Both the position numbers and the translations under genes were made by a program. The notes beneath the pieces were generated by a model that was given only the letters and a program-made list of their open reading frames with translations, ran no database searches and was not told where the DNA came from. A stretch of DNA of 64,000 nt, taken from contig CAVZIJ010000003.1 in assembly GCA_963775335.1 (NCBI GenBank), positions 2,593,407 through 2,657,406 of the forward strand. Reading direction: 5' to 3'. The stretch comes from CAVQCX01 sp963775335. GTDB taxonomy: Bacteria > Pseudomonadota > Gammaproteobacteria > Chromatiales > Chromatiaceae. Positions 9,148 to 17,565 of this stretch are shown in pieces (within the stretch, counting starts at the first letter, position 1; the number at the start of each line of letters is the position of its first letter).

Positions 9148-10092
9148 TCAGTCGTCCAGGGAGCCCAGCGAGCGGCGCTGGCGCTCGATCAGGTCCGCGC
9201 TGGCATCGTAGCCCTTGAGCCGCAGGATGTGGTTGCGCACGGCAGTCTCCACCAGGATCGCCATGCTGCGCCCGGGGGCGACCGGAATCAGCACCTCGGG
9301 AATCTCCAGTCCCAGCACGGTACGCGTGGCATTGATCCCGGATAGCCGGTCCAGGCGCCCGAGCTCCTGCTCGCTCAGCCGAGCCAGGTGCACGATGAGT
9401 CGCAGATACTTCTTATCCTTGATCGCGGTATCCCCGAACATCGCGCGCACGTTGAGCACGCCGAGCCCCCGGACCTCGAGGAACTCCCGCAGCACGTCGG
9501 GACAGCTGCCTTCGACGATGTCGGGGGCGATGCGCGAGAACGACGGGGCATCGTCGGCCACCAGCCGATGGCCCCGCGCAATCAGTTCCAGGGCAAGCTC
9601 GCTCTTGCCCACCGCCGCGTCCCCGGTCACCAGGACCCCCATGCCGAGGACCTCCATGTACACCCCGTGAAGGATGGTGCGATCGGCCAGCACATGGGTG
9701 AGAAAGTATTGCAGCTCATTGATGAGCTCCTGATCCGGAAGCGGCGACGCGAGCAGAGGCGTCTGGCTGTGCTCGGCGTGCTCGGCGATCAGGGGATCCG
9801 GATCGATCGCGTCGGCCACCACCAGCGCAGCGGGCTCACCGCACAGCAGCTTGTCCATGAAGCCGCCGAGCTCCCGATCGACCAGCCCCGACAGGTAGAC
9901 CTGCTCGGCATGGCCGATGACCTGGATGCGGTTCGGGTGAATACAGTTAAGGGGGCCAACCAGGGCTTGGCCGGCTGCTCCCGGAAAATCCCCCCGCAGG
10001 CTGCGCTGCTCGCCGCTACGGCCCGCCACCCACTCCAGCGACAGCCGCTCGGACATCGCCTCGAACAGGTCGAGGGTGGTTGCGGGGGTCAT
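9148..10092 (-). CDS. hprK: HPr kinase/phosphorylase
   Basis: HprK phosphorylates and dephosphorylates the regulatory serine of HPr. The 314-residue product has an N-terminal HprK domain (about 1-130), then the Walker A loop VLVTGDAAVGKSELALELI (about residues 154-172) and the signature region EVRGLGVLNVRAMFG used in the phosphorylase reaction. The ATG at 10092 overlaps the ptsN TAA by one base. E. coli lacks this enzyme; its presence groups the organism with HprK-bearing proteobacteria. A 134-base gap separates it from rapZ. Confidence 0.96.
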   Translation of the reverse strand: MTPATTLDLFEAMSERLSLEWVAGRSGEQRSLRGDFPGAAGQALVGPLNCIHPNRIQVIGHAEQVYLSGLVDRELGGFMDKLLCGEPAALVVADAIDPDPLIAEHAEHSQTPLLASPLPDQELINELQYFLTHVLADRTILHGVYMEVLGMGVLVTGDAAVGKSELALELIARGHRLVADDAPSFSRIAPDIVEGSCPDVLREFLEVRGLGVLNVRAMFGDTAIKDKKYLRLIVHLARLSEQELGRLDRLSGINATRTVLGLEIPEVLIPVAPGRSMAILVETAVRNHILRLKGYDASADLIERQRRSLGSLDD

Positions 10093-10568
10093 TACGACGC
10101 TCCCGCCTCCACACTCAACATGGCGGATAGCAGCAGGTCGGGGGAGCAGTCCTGGCGCAGGCGGGCGCAGATTTGCTCATTGCTGAACAGGCGGGCGAGG
10201 AGTCCGAGCAGCTCCAGATGCTCCTGGGTAGCCTCCTCGGGCACGAGCAGCCCGAATACGAGGTCCACAGGGGCACCATCGATGGAGTCGAAATCCACCC
10301 CCGCCTCCAGCTTGAGGAAAGCGCCCATCGCATGCTTGACGCCGGTCATGCGGGCGTGGGGCAGGGCTACGCCATGCCCCAGCCCGGTACTGCCGAGCCG
10401 CTCGCGCTCGAGCAGCCGTTCGAATACACCTTCCTCGGTCAGCCCCGGCGCACCACTCGCCAGGAGACGTCCCAGAGTCTCGAGGATGCGCCTCTTGCTC
10501 AAGGCCTGAACATCGCAGTCGATGCGCTGCTCGACGATGAGCTCCGGGGGAAGTTGTTCCGGTCTCAT
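10092..10568 (-). CDS. ptsN: Nitrogen-regulatory PTS protein EIIA-Ntr
   Basis: PtsN is the terminal phosphoacceptor of the nitrogen PTS and controls potassium and nitrogen functions by protein contact. The 158-residue product belongs to the fructose/mannitol EIIA fold. The phosphorylated histidine lies in LGHGVALPHARMTGVKHAMGAF, and the family stretch VDLVFGLLVPEEATQEHL follows. It is located between hpf and hprK, downstream of rpoN, as usual. The start ATG 10568 lies 14 bases from the hpf stop. Confidence 0.94.
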   Translation of the reverse strand: MRPEQLPPELIVEQRIDCDVQALSKRRILETLGRLLASGAPGLTEEGVFERLLERERLGSTGLGHGVALPHARMTGVKHAMGAFLKLEAGVDFDSIDGAPVDLVFGLLVPEEATQEHLELLGLLARLFSNEQICARLRQDCSPDLLLSAMLSVEAGAS

Positions 10569-10582
10569 GAGCGTCTGCCGCT

Positions 10583-10900
10583 TCAGGCAGTCCCCTTCTG
10601 CCCGTTTGAGCCGCGGTGGTTGGTCAACTTCTCCTTGTGCCGTTTGACCTGCCGGTCGAGCTTGTCCACGAGGCCGTCGATCGCGGCGTACATGTCCTCG
10701 TGGACGGCATCGGCGAACACGCTCGCACCATTGAGCTGGATCGTCGCTTCGGCCTTCTGGGCCAGCTTGTCGACGCTCAGGATGACGTGCACGTCGATCA
10801 CATGGTCGAAATGCCGCTCCAGCCGATCGAACTTGCTGTCGACGTAGGTACGCAGCGCGTCCGTAATGTCGACATGGTGACCGGTCACACTGATCTGCAT
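10583..10900 (-). CDS. hpf: Ribosome hibernation promoting factor (short HPF/YhbH)
   Basis: HPF binds the 30S subunit in stationary phase and promotes ribosome dimers. The product is 105 residues, the short gammaproteobacterial form. It begins MQISVTGHHVDITDALRTYV and contains HVILSVDKLAQKAEATI and VFADAVHEDMYAAIDGLVDKLDRQ, all typical. I choose ATG 10900; the longer reading would extend back into rpoN. The gene follows rpoN by 25 bases and is probably co-transcribed with it. Confidence 0.94.
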   Translation of the reverse strand: MQISVTGHHVDITDALRTYVDSKFDRLERHFDHVIDVHVILSVDKLAQKAEATIQLNGASVFADAVHEDMYAAIDGLVDKLDRQVKRHKEKLTNHRGSNGQKGTA

Positions 10901-10925
10901 CGGTTTGCTCCTCGGTTGTTGTCGC

Positions 10926-12401
10926 TCAAACCAGGCGTTTCCGCTCGTTGGAAGGCGGTATTGCCATCGACTCTCGGTACTTGGCCACGGTACGGCGGGC
11001 CACATCTATTCCCTGGTCCACCAGGATCTCGGCGAGCTTGCTGTCGCTCAAGGGCCGGTCGCGCTTCTCCGCAGCGATCAACTTCTTGATCAGTGCCCGT
11101 ATGGCCGTGGCCGAGCACTCGCCGCCTCCGGCCATGCTCACGTGGCTGGAGAAGAAATACTTGAACTCGAAGGTCCCCCGGGGGGTGTACATGTACTTCT
11201 GGGACGTCACCCTCGAAATGGTCGATTCGTGCATCTCGAGCGACTCGGCCACGTCACGCAGCACCAGGGGACGCATGGCCTCCTCACCGTAGTCGAAGAA
11301 GCCCCGCTGAAATTCTACGATGCTCCGCGCCACCTTCAGCAGGGTCTCGTTGCGGCTCTGGAGGCTCTTGATGAACCAGCGGGCCTCCTGCAGGTGGTTG
11401 CGCAGATAGACGTTGTCGTCGCTCTGATCGGCCCGGCGAACGAGCCCGGCGTAATAGGGGTTCACGCGCAGCCGCGGGGTGGCCTCCGGATTCAGCTCCA
11501 CCTGCCACTGGCCGTTGCGCTTGGTCACGATCACATCGGGGGTGACGTACTGGGGCTCCGGCGAGGCGATCTTGGTCCCGGGACGGGGATTCAGAGACCG
11601 GATCAGCTGCATGATGCCCTGAAGCTCTGTCTCCTCGATCCCGAGGCGGCGGTTGATCTGCCGCATGTCCTGAGCCGCCAGGAGGTCGAAGTGGTCGCGC
11701 ACCAGGCGTAGGGCTCTCTCCCGATGAGGGGTTTCCTCAGGCAGCTGCTGCAGCTGGATCAGAAGACACTCGCGGGGATCGCGCGCCGCCACACCAGCCG
11801 GGTCGAACGACTGGATGCGGTGAAGCACCGCCTCGACCTCCTCGATCCGCAGCTCCGGGTCCCTGAGTCCCGCCCGCAGGTCCTCGAGGGACGAGGTCAG
11901 ATAACCGTCCTCGCTCACCGCATCGATGATGGCGTCGGCGATGACACGGTCCACCTCGCCGAAGCGGCTCAGATTGAGCTGCCAGCGCAGGTAATCGGCC
12001 AGCGTCTGCGCCTTGCTGCGCTGGGCCAGCAGATCCACTTCCTCGCCGTCGCTTTGGGCACCGCCGCTGGCGGGCAGTATGCCGGGCTCGTAGAGGTCGT
12101 CCCAACGAGTGTCCACAGGGAGATCCTCGGGCATGGCCGAGCTCTCCACGTTGAGCTCGCGGTCAGTGTCGGCCTCGGACACACCGGATTCGTCCTCGCC
12201 GGGCTCGGAGCGCACTGTCTCCGCCCCTCCCTGGTCGAAGCCGGGCTCCTCTTCCGCCTCCAGCATTAGGTTGGAGTCCAGCACCTCCTGAATCTCTGTG
12301 CGCAGATCGAGGGCGGAGAGCTGCAGAAGGCGAATGGCCTGCTGCAACTGCGGCGTCATCGTGAGCTGCTGGCCCAGCCGCAGCTGGATCGACTGTTTCA
12401 T
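10926..12401 (-). CDS. rpoN: RNA polymerase sigma-54 factor
   Basis: Sigma-54 directs RNA polymerase to -24/-12 promoters that need ATP-driven activators. The 491-residue product starts with the glutamine-rich activator-interacting region (MKQSIQLRLGQQLTMTPQLQ), followed by an acidic region II, then the core-binding domain, and ends with the RpoN box, read as ARRTVAKYRESM about 20 residues before the C-terminus. ATG 12401 is clear. The lptB-rpoN-hpf-ptsN order is conserved in gammaproteobacteria. The 111-base gap to lptB leaves room for its own promoter, but I did not recognise one. Confidence 0.97.
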   Translation of the reverse strand: MKQSIQLRLGQQLTMTPQLQQAIRLLQLSALDLRTEIQEVLDSNLMLEAEEEPGFDQGGAETVRSEPGEDESGVSEADTDRELNVESSAMPEDLPVDTRWDDLYEPGILPASGGAQSDGEEVDLLAQRSKAQTLADYLRWQLNLSRFGEVDRVIADAIIDAVSEDGYLTSSLEDLRAGLRDPELRIEEVEAVLHRIQSFDPAGVAARDPRECLLIQLQQLPEETPHRERALRLVRDHFDLLAAQDMRQINRRLGIEETELQGIMQLIRSLNPRPGTKIASPEPQYVTPDVIVTKRNGQWQVELNPEATPRLRVNPYYAGLVRRADQSDDNVYLRNHLQEARWFIKSLQSRNETLLKVARSIVEFQRGFFDYGEEAMRPLVLRDVAESLEMHESTISRVTSQKYMYTPRGTFEFKYFFSSHVSMAGGGECSATAIRALIKKLIAAEKRDRPLSDSKLAEILVDQGIDVARRTVAKYRESMAIPPSNERKRLV

Positions 12402-12512
12402 CAGGATGTGTCGATCGAGATTGGTACGCTATTTGTATGGAAAACCTAAGCCCATTTTAGTCCAACTGGCCGACGGTGGCGCAAGCACGGCGACCGACCG
12501 CGTCAGTGGGAC

Positions 12513-13238
12513 CTACATGGTGAAGTGCTCGCCCAGATAGACGGAGCGGACCTCGGGATCCTCCAGGATGTGATCCGGCTGACCCTCCGCAAGCACCACA
12601 CCCTCGTTGATGATGTAAGCACGATTGCAGATACCGAGGGTCTCCCGGACGTTGTGGTCGGTGATCAGAACGCCGATTCCGCGCCCGGCCAACGCCTTGA
12701 CGATCTTCTGAATCTCGAGCACCGAGATGGGGTCGACCCCCGCGAACGGCTCGTCCAGCAGCACGAACCGCGGCTCAACGGCCAGCGCCCGGGCGATCTC
12801 CAGGCGGCGGCGCTCGCCCCCAGAGAGACTCATCGCCAGGCTTCCTTTGAGGTGGCTGAGCCCAAGGTCGGCGAGTAGCCGGTCCCCGAGCTCCCTACGC
12901 TGCTGGCGCCCCAGCTCGCGGCGCAGCTCCAGAATCGCCTCGACGTTGTCGCGTACCGAGAGCTTCCTGAACACCGACGGCTCCTGGGCGAGATAGGACA
13001 GGCCCATCCGCGCCCGCGCATGCATCGGCAGGTCGGTGCACTCGTGCCCGTCGATGGCGACACGACCGTCCTCGGCCGGAATCAGGCCGACGATCATGTA
13101 GAAGCAGGTGGTCTTGCCGGCCCCGTTCGGCCCCAGCAGCCCGACGATCTCGCCACTGTCGACCCGCAGTGATACGCCAGCGACGACGGTCCGCCCGCGG
13201 AAGCGCTTGACCAGCGCCTCTGCCGAAAGCGTGCTCAT
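12513..13238 (-). CDS. lptB: LPS export ABC transporter ATPase LptB
   Basis: LptB is the cytoplasmic ATPase that powers LPS extraction by LptFG. The 241-residue product carries Walker A in GLLGPNGAGKTTCFYM (residues 33-48), the ABC signature SLSGGERRRLEIARAL, Walker B FVLLDEPFAGVDP and the switch histidine in VLITDHNVRETL, and ends YLGEHFTM. The ATG overlaps the frame-corrected lptA stop by four bases (ATGA). That overlap is independent support for the repaired lptA reading. Confidence 0.96.
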   Translation of the reverse strand: MSTLSAEALVKRFRGRTVVAGVSLRVDSGEIVGLLGPNGAGKTTCFYMIVGLIPAEDGRVAIDGHECTDLPMHARARMGLSYLAQEPSVFRKLSVRDNVEAILELRRELGRQQRRELGDRLLADLGLSHLKGSLAMSLSGGERRRLEIARALAVEPRFVLLDEPFAGVDPISVLEIQKIVKALAGRGIGVLITDHNVRETLGICNRAYIINEGVVLAEGQPDHILEDPEVRSVYLGEHFTM

Positions 13239-13757
13239 GGCTTGGGCGGCGGGGCGGATTGCGGCTCGATCGTCATATGAACCCGCTGCTTGCCCTGGGC
13301 GGCCGCTCCGGCCTTGACCACCGAGCGCGCCCGGTCGTAGATGATCCGGTCACTCTTGAAGACGTTCTGGACCCTGGGTCAGGACGGCATCTCCGAGCAG
13401 ATAGAGCAGCTCGCTGTTGACCGAATACTCCGCGCGCTTGGCGTGCCCCTTGACCAACCGCCCCTTGTCGGGCTGCTGCTGGAAATGCACCGGCGTACCG
13501 TCGGCCGTCACCTTCTCCGAGTGCGAGCCCCTCTGCTGGACCGTCACCCGGTCGGCTTCGATCCGGATCGTCCCCTGGCGGATGACCACATTTCCTTGAT
13601 AGGTGCTCAGACCCTTGCGGTCGTCGATCTCCACGCTGTCCGCCTCGACCTGGATCGGCTGCGCGCGGTCCGATTCCAATGCCCAGGCACCGGTGGCCGG
13701 GACAGCCAACAACCAGGCGGCGAGCGCCGCCTCCAGCAAGACCCGCGCCTTGCCCAT
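13235..13757 (-). CDS. lptA: LPS transport periplasmic protein LptA, frame broken once
   Basis: LptA forms the periplasmic bridge that carries LPS from LptC to LptD. A signal peptide (MGKARVLLEAALAAW, cleaved near TGAWA) is followed by the OstA domain (PIQVEADSVEIDDRKG, YQGNVVIRQGTI). The reading frame stops early after LTQGPERLQE. Dropping one base near 13371 restores LTQGQNVFKSDRIIYD and a normal C-terminus ending EPQSAPPPKP, for about 173 residues, with a stop overlapping lptB as ATGA. Because the gene is essential and the whole tail is conserved, a sequencing error is the likeliest cause. ATG 13757 sits one base after the lptC stop; ATG 13772 is an alternative start. Confidence 0.85.
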
Positions 13758-13758
13758 G

Positions 13759-14322
13759 TCACTTGACTTCATAGCGACCTTTTACTTTGGACAGAAGCTT
13801 CAACCGCACCGGCCCGTCGAACCAAACCTGCAGGCCAACGGCCTGCACCCGGTCGGCCCCGCTTCTGGCGTCCACCGGCTGATCGGTCTCGGCATAGCTA
13901 ACCTTTGGCTGAACCCGCAGATCGTGGGTCACGATGTTGACGGCGCGCACATCCTTTGCCGCTGCCCGATCGATGTGCACCTCACCCTGAAGCAGCACCA
14001 GCTCGCCGTCCCCGGATACCCAACCCTTGGGAGATCGCACCTCCCAGGGGGGGCGATCCCCGTCGAACAGGGTCAGACGCGGCTTGGTGAGCTGCGTACT
14101 GTCGTCATCGGCGTAATGTACCATGCGGTCCGCGACCAGGCGCCGACGCGGGGTGCCGTCGGGTCCCATGGTCGTAAGCTGCAGAGTATCGACCTCGTAA
14201 TCGGGAGAGTGGGAAGGCTTGACGGCTGCAAGCTCGCGTTGCTGGAGCCAGGTCGCCAGCCCCCAGCTACCCGCTCCCAGCAAGACGAGCAGGAGCAACG
14301 GCCAGACATCTTGCCGATTCAC
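13759..14322 (-). CDS. lptC: LPS export protein LptC
   Basis: LptC is the single-span inner-membrane protein that receives LPS from LptBFG and hands it to LptA. The 187-residue product starts at GTG 14322 and has one membrane segment (WPLLLLVLLGAGSWGLATWL, residues 7-26), followed by a periplasmic LptC/YrbK domain with SPKGWVSGDGELVLLQGEV and VNIVTHDLRVQPKV. It lies 10 bases after kdsC and one base before lptA, inside the conserved kdsD-kdsC-lptC-lptA-lptB string. Confidence 0.92.
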   Translation of the reverse strand: MNRQDVWPLLLLVLLGAGSWGLATWLQQRELAAVKPSHSPDYEVDTLQLTTMGPDGTPRRRLVADRMVHYADDDSTQLTKPRLTLFDGDRPPWEVRSPKGWVSGDGELVLLQGEVHIDRAAAKDVRAVNIVTHDLRVQPKVSYAETDQPVDARSGADRVQAVGLQVWFDGPVRLKLLSKVKGRYEVK

Positions 14323-14332
14323 GACCCGTTGG

Positions 14333-14857
14333 TCACCGAAGGTAGTGCTCGAACCGGGCCTCCAGCGTGCCCTGGGCTTCCATCAAGAGCTCACAGACCT
14401 CGCGGGCCGCGCCCCGCCCGCCGGGCGAGGGGGTCTTCCAGTGCGCGTGACGGGTCACGAGCCGATGGGAGTCCGCCACGGCGATCGCCAGTCCGACGCG
14501 CTTCATGATCGGCAGGTCAACCACGTCGTCACCGACGTAGGCGATCTGGTCGTCACTGAGGCCGGTCTCGCGCTTGAGCTCTTCGTAGGCGGGCAGCTTC
14601 TCCAGCTGACCCTGAAACACATGGGTGATGCCCAGGCTGGCCATCCGGATCTCCACCACCCGGGATGTACGTGCGGTGATGATCCCGATCTGGACTCCGG
14701 TGGACTGCAGCATCTTCATGCCGTGTCCGTCCTTGGAGTGAAACGCCTTGTACTCCTGACCATCGTCCCCGTAGAACAGGCTACCGTCCGTCAGGACCCC
14801 GTCGACATCGAAGATCACGAGCCGAATCTGAGAGGCTTTCTCCAATATGTGCTCCAT
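14333..14857 (-). CDS. kdsC: 3-deoxy-D-manno-octulosonate 8-phosphate phosphatase KdsC
   Basis: KdsC removes phosphate from Kdo-8-phosphate in LPS core synthesis. The 174-residue HAD-family product has the nucleophile motif VIFDVDGVLTDGSL (residues 14-27), the motif II threonine in GIITARTSRVVEIR, and motif IV VGDDVVDLPIMKRVGLAI. It has no cap domain, as expected for a tetrameric KdsC. It is placed between kdsD and lptC on the same strand. Confidence 0.95.
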   Translation of the reverse strand: MEHILEKASQIRLVIFDVDGVLTDGSLFYGDDGQEYKAFHSKDGHGMKMLQSTGVQIGIITARTSRVVEIRMASLGITHVFQGQLEKLPAYEELKRETGLSDDQIAYVGDDVVDLPIMKRVGLAIAVADSHRLVTRHAHWKTPSPGGRGAAREVCELLMEAQGTLEARFEHYLR

Positions 14858-14898
14858 AGGGGGGATCTCGAATCAACGCCGGGGACAGAGAGGGCGCA

Positions 14899-15903
14899 TC
14901 AGACCACCCCAGCCCGCAGCAGGTCGTGCATGTTGAGCGCGCCGACCACACGCTGGTCCTCGTCCGCGATCAGCAGGCCACTGATCTTGTTGCGCTCCAT
15001 GATCTCGAGCGCCTCGGCGGCCAGGGCCGTTTCCACCGCGGTCTTGCAGTTGCGCGTCATCAGATCCCGCACCTGGCTTGAGCGGATGTCGGCACCTCCA
15101 TCCAGGGCACGGCGCAGGTCGCCGTCGGTGAAGATCCCCAGCAGCCGGCCGCGCGGATCGACCACCGCGGTCATACCCAATCCCTTGGCGGTCATCTCGA
15201 CAAGGGCGTCGCGCAGAGAGGCCTCCTGGGGGACGGCGGGGATCGCGTCGCCGCGGTGCATGATATCACCGATATGCAGGAGCAGCCGCCGCCCCAGACT
15301 GCCCCCCGGATGGGAGCGGGCAAAATCCTGCTCGGTGAACCCGCGCGCCTCCAGCAGCGCCACCGCGAGCGCATCGCCCATGGCAAGCGCCGCAGTGGTG
15401 CTCGAGGTCGGCGCCAGCCCCAGCGGGCAGGCCTCCTTCTCGACGCTCACGTCGATATGGACGTCCGCCTCGCGGGCCAGATTGGACCCGGGCTTGCCGG
15501 TCATGGCGATCAGCGGCACTCCCAACCGTTTGATGAGCGGCACAATGGTGAGCAGCTCGTTGGTCTCCCCGGAGTTGGACAACGCCAGGACGACGTCCTT
15601 GTCGGTGATCATCCCCAAGTCACCGTGGCTGGCCTCCCCCGGGTGGACGAAGAAGGCCGGGGTGCCAGTGCTGGCCAGGGTGGCGGCGATCTTGCCGCCG
15701 ATGTGTCCCGATTTGCCCATACCCGTGACCACGATGCGCCCGGTGCATCGGAGCATGAACGCGCAGGCCCCGGCGAAATCCTCGTTCACCCGCCCCGCCA
15801 GCCCAGCCACCGCGGCCGCTTCGTTGCGCAGAACGGCGAGACCGAGCGCCTGCAACCGCTGGGATTCCTCGCGAGATAGCTGAGTCTTCGGCGCTTTGGT
15901 CAT
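14899..15903 (-). CDS. kdsD: Arabinose-5-phosphate isomerase (KdsD/KpsF family)
   Basis: This enzyme interconverts ribulose-5-phosphate and arabinose-5-phosphate, the first step of Kdo synthesis. The product from ATG 15903 is 334 residues: an SIS sugar-isomerase domain (about 40-180, with VVTGMGKSGHIGGKIAATLASTG and LALSNSGETNEL) and two CBS domains (MTAKGLGMTAVVDPRGRLLG and the C-terminal MERNKISGLLIADED). I prefer 15903 over the longer 15939 because a GAG-containing ribosome site precedes it and the extra 12 residues overlap the approach from the exchanger gene. Confidence 0.94.
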   Translation of the reverse strand: MTKAPKTQLSREESQRLQALGLAVLRNEAAAVAGLAGRVNEDFAGACAFMLRCTGRIVVTGMGKSGHIGGKIAATLASTGTPAFFVHPGEASHGDLGMITDKDVVLALSNSGETNELLTIVPLIKRLGVPLIAMTGKPGSNLAREADVHIDVSVEKEACPLGLAPTSSTTAALAMGDALAVALLEARGFTEQDFARSHPGGSLGRRLLLHIGDIMHRGDAIPAVPQEASLRDALVEMTAKGLGMTAVVDPRGRLLGIFTDGDLRRALDGGADIRSSQVRDLMTRNCKTAVETALAAEALEIMERNKISGLLIADEDQRVVGALNMHDLLRAGVV

Positions 15904-15939
15904 AGGTATCCGCTCTTCGCCGCCCGCCGCGAGGGCCAC

Positions 15940-16920
15940 TCACCGAAACACGACCCCCTCGGGCCGGAGAAACAGCAACGATTGGTAGGCGACGAAGGCC
16001 GCCAACAGCAACAACCCTTCGGCTCGACTGATCCGCCCCTCCCCCTTGAAACCGTAGCTCATCACAAACAGCACCAGGGTCAGCCCGATCATGACCGGCA
16101 TGTCGCGCGTCAGCACGGCCGGGTCGAAAGGCCCCGGAGCGAGCAACGCAGGCACCGCAAGCACGGCGAGCAGGTTGAAGATATTCGAGCCGATGACGTT
16201 GCCGATGGCGATATCGTGCTCCTGCTTGAGCGCGGCGGCGACCGCGGCGGCCAGCTCGGGCAGGCTGGTGCCGACCGCCACCACGGTAAGCCCGATCACC
16301 AGATCGCTGACGCCAAAGGCGCTCGCCAGGTTTGTCGCACCCCAGACGAGCAGCCGGGAGCCCCCCAGCAGCGCCGCCAGCCCCAGGCCGACCCACAGCG
16401 CCGCCAAGGCCGGACGCATGTGCTCGGGAATCTCGGCGGCGTACTCGGCGCGCATCGGATCCGCATTGCGCTCGCGAATGCCGATGCGCACCATGCCGAC
16501 GAGCACCAGCGCGAGACCGGCGAGGAGCACCAGGCCATCCAATCGGCCCAGCGCCCCATCGACCATGAGCAGCAGAGTCACCAAGGTCACGGCCAGCAGG
16601 ATCGGATACTCGCGCCGCAGGCTCTCGGACCGGACCTGCAAGGGCGCGATGAGTGCGGTACTACCGAGAATCAAGGCGATGTTGGCGATGTTGGAGCCCA
16701 CCGCGTTGCCGATGGCCAGCCCCGCGTCGCCCTGGGACGAGGCCACGACCGAGACCAGGATCTCCGGCGCGGAGGTGCCGAGACCGACGACGGTGAGCCC
16801 GATCAGCATCGGGGACACACCGAGGTTACGGGCGGTAGCGGCCGAGCCCGTTACGAAGCGGTCGGCGCCCCAGACGAGCAGGGCGAGACCGGCGATGACG
16901 GCGATTACGTTGAGAAACAT
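15940..16920 (-). CDS. yrbG: Calcium/sodium antiporter, CaCA family
   Basis: This inner-membrane exchanger belongs to the K+-dependent Na+/Ca2+ exchanger family (E. coli YrbG). The 326-residue product has about ten membrane helices in two inverted halves. Each half carries an alpha repeat: GLGTSAPEILVSVVAS with GNAVGSNIANIALILG, and AVGTSLPELAAAVAAA with GNVIGSNIFNLLAVLA. It precedes kdsD, the same neighbour as in E. coli. The ion actually transported cannot be told from sequence. Confidence 0.92.
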   Translation of the reverse strand: MFLNVIAVIAGLALLVWGADRFVTGSAATARNLGVSPMLIGLTVVGLGTSAPEILVSVVASSQGDAGLAIGNAVGSNIANIALILGSTALIAPLQVRSESLRREYPILLAVTLVTLLLMVDGALGRLDGLVLLAGLALVLVGMVRIGIRERNADPMRAEYAAEIPEHMRPALAALWVGLGLAALLGGSRLLVWGATNLASAFGVSDLVIGLTVVAVGTSLPELAAAVAAALKQEHDIAIGNVIGSNIFNLLAVLAVPALLAPGPFDPAVLTRDMPVMIGLTLVLFVMSYGFKGEGRISRAEGLLLLAAFVAYQSLLFLRPEGVVFR

Positions 16921-17005
16921 CGGGCCGTCGATCGAAACGCAGGTCGCGAACAGTTGGACTGCGGGCTATCGGCGCTTGCGCACCGGGGGGGGAGCGGGCG
17001 GCCGC

Positions 17006-17191
17006 TCACGAGGTCTTGACGCGGGTCAGGCCGCAGCGGACGCAGCGCAGGACGGTTACCAATCGACCCTGTTTAACGTCGAAACGGGTCTCTTTCACGG
17101 TCTCCCACTTGTGATGGTTGTGGCCGCACAGGCTGGCCCCTTTGTAGCGCGCGCCGAGCTTGGGGCGCTTGAATTCGAGTATGTCGGCCAT
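17006..17191 (-). CDS. Small zinc-ribbon-like protein, 61 residues
   Basis: This small gene of unknown function has an intact ATG at 17191 and reads MADILEFKRPKLGARYKG, then CGHNHHKWETV and LRCVRCGLTRVKTS. The CxxC pair near the C-terminus plus the upstream CGHNHH could make one metal site. It lies between the yrbG and mla genes and is transcribed towards yrbG. The longer reading from 17455 has no coding character before the internal ATG. I do not recognise a named family. Confidence 0.6.
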   Translation of the reverse strand: MADILEFKRPKLGARYKGASLCGHNHHKWETVKETRFDVKQGRLVTVLRCVRCGLTRVKTS

Positions 17192-17565
17192 GGCCGCTCC
17201 TGGGCACCCATCCGCCCCCTGGCACCTACCGGGGCCCGATAAAGCATAGATTCTCGCACCTCGTCGTCCCCGACAAGCACCGACGGGACAGGCGAGCCCA
17301 TCGGCCGAACTGGGGCTCTGGCGACACGCCCGCCGCTGGGGCCCCGGGTCCGGCCGGACCACCCCCGGACCGGCATTGGCACGCCTGCCTGGAGCCCTTG
17401 CGGGCCCGCGGTCGCTTGCTTGACGGCCCAGGGAGCCAGGTAGAGAATGCTGCATTTGTTTCCCAGGGGTCGGCGCCGCCGGTCCCTCGCCCCCCGGCGA
17501 ACGGACCGGCCCCGCTCACATCTTCACAGCCGCGCGGACGCCCGGCGACCCGCGAGCAAGAGACG

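Noticed and set aside
12402..12512. Sigma-54 promoter upstream of rpoN
   Set aside because: No TGGC-N-GC pair at -24/-12 spacing was found.
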